NCBI GenBank assembly: GCA_029931995.1
Contig: JAOZQX010000065.1
Coordinates: 1 to 7,099 of the forward strand
From: Bacteroidales bacterium
GTDB lineage: Bacteria > Bacteroidota > Bacteroidia > Bacteroidales > GCA-2711565
DNA: 7,099 bases
Reading direction: 5' to 3'
Shown piece by piece: positions 6,730 to 7,099 of this stretch (the first letter of the stretch is position 1; each line of letters starts with the position of its first letter). Both the position numbers and the translations under genes were made by a program. The notes beneath the pieces are model-generated. The model was not told the DNA's origin and ran no database searches. It worked only from the letters and a program-made list of their open reading frames with translations.

Positions 6730-7099
6730 AAATCCAAATTTGGCTGAATCTTTAATTCCATTGACCCCAACTCCAGCGCCACAAGATTTCCATACCCAAC
6801 AGAATCATTCATATAAACTCCATTATCCAGCGCAATAAATGGATAGGATGTAGTTTTTATATTCAAATCCATGAACTCTAAACTTACAGGCACATGCCCG
6901 TGAATGACTTTTTTAAATCCAATTTTTTCTGGAATAATTTCAAATTCTCTAGTCCAAAGCATTGCTTGCTTATCGGCAAAAGGATTATCGTTTTTAAAAT
7001 TTAAACCCGCATGAACAAATATAAAATCCTTGGTTTCAATATAGTATTTTAATTCGCGCATCCATTGTATATAATCCGGATGAACATCATTCAGATTCT
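6717..7099 (-). CDS. Serine/threonine protein phosphatase / calcineurin-like metallophosphoesterase (5' partial, C-terminal part)
   Basis: The frame is open to the window edge, so the Met at 7061 is internal and the N-terminus with the usual GDxHG, GDxxDRG and GNHE metal motifs is outside. About 126 residues are visible. FIFVHAGLN (around 7005-7025), MLWTREFE, KVIHGHVPV (around 6885-6910) and ALDNGVY followed by GYGNLVALEL match the second half of bacterial PPP-family phosphatases. In that family the His of VHAG and of GHxP bind the dinuclear metal centre. Members of this family remove phosphate from Ser/Thr/Tyr residues, and some act on nucleotides such as Ap4A, so the substrate is not settled. 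The gene converges on the propeller gene; its stop codon lies inside that gene's terminator hairpin. No T-rich terminator for its own strand is visible. The family call is confident; the exact subtype is not. Confidence 0.85.
   Translation of the reverse strand, partial: NLNDVHPDYIQWMRELKYYIETKDFIFVHAGLNFKNDNPFADKQAMLWTREFEIIPEKIGFKKVIHGHVPVSLEFMDLNIKTTSYPFIALDNGVYMNDSVGYGNLVALELGSMELKIQPNLDLKKG

Overview
The window looks like part of a Bacteroidota (Bacteroidetes) chromosome. It is AT-rich, with no Shine-Dalgarno sequences before the starts. The leader before the second gene can be read as a -33 TTTG / -7 TAnnTTTG promoter, and both secreted proteins carry short Lys-led signal peptides ending just before Gln, as is common in that phylum. 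The proteins themselves (a GltD/NuoG-type flavo-iron-sulfur fusion, a LolA-like secreted protein and a large Asp-box propeller protein) also fit marine or gut Bacteroidales/Marinilabiliales-type genomes. This placement is inferred from style, not from a marker gene.

Layout. Positions 1-2654 (+) hold the 3' part of a large redox gene whose start lies outside the window. It encodes the end of a GltD-like FAD/NAD(P) module, a four-Cys linker cluster, two ferredoxin-type 4Fe-4S motifs and a molybdopterin-oxidoreductase-like module. That last module keeps its iron-sulfur cysteines but lacks the catalytic Cys/Sec and the C-terminal cofactor-binding domain. A strong intrinsic terminator (2676-2707) ends this unit. 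After a 97-base AT-rich leader with a possible promoter come two co-directional genes 31 bases apart: a 254-aa secreted LolA-like protein (2805-3569) and a 1024-aa secreted protein with about ten Asp-box repeats, a predicted beta-sandwich and a helical tail (3601-6675). A second strong terminator (6699-6729) closes that pair. The terminator's 3' arm overlaps the stop codon of a convergent gene (6717-7099, minus strand, start outside the window) that encodes the C-terminal part of a PPP-type serine/threonine phosphatase/metallophosphoesterase.

How the genes relate. The three transcription units appear independent. The redox protein is cytoplasmic and probably a subunit of an electron-transferring (possibly bifurcating) NAD(P)H complex whose partners would lie upstream. 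The two secreted proteins probably form one operon working in the periplasm or at the cell surface. The phosphatase has no visible link to either. There is no RNA gene, CRISPR array, insertion sequence or phage gene in the window. The most unusual content is the domain architecture of the first gene; I did not find a clear new defence or mobile system.
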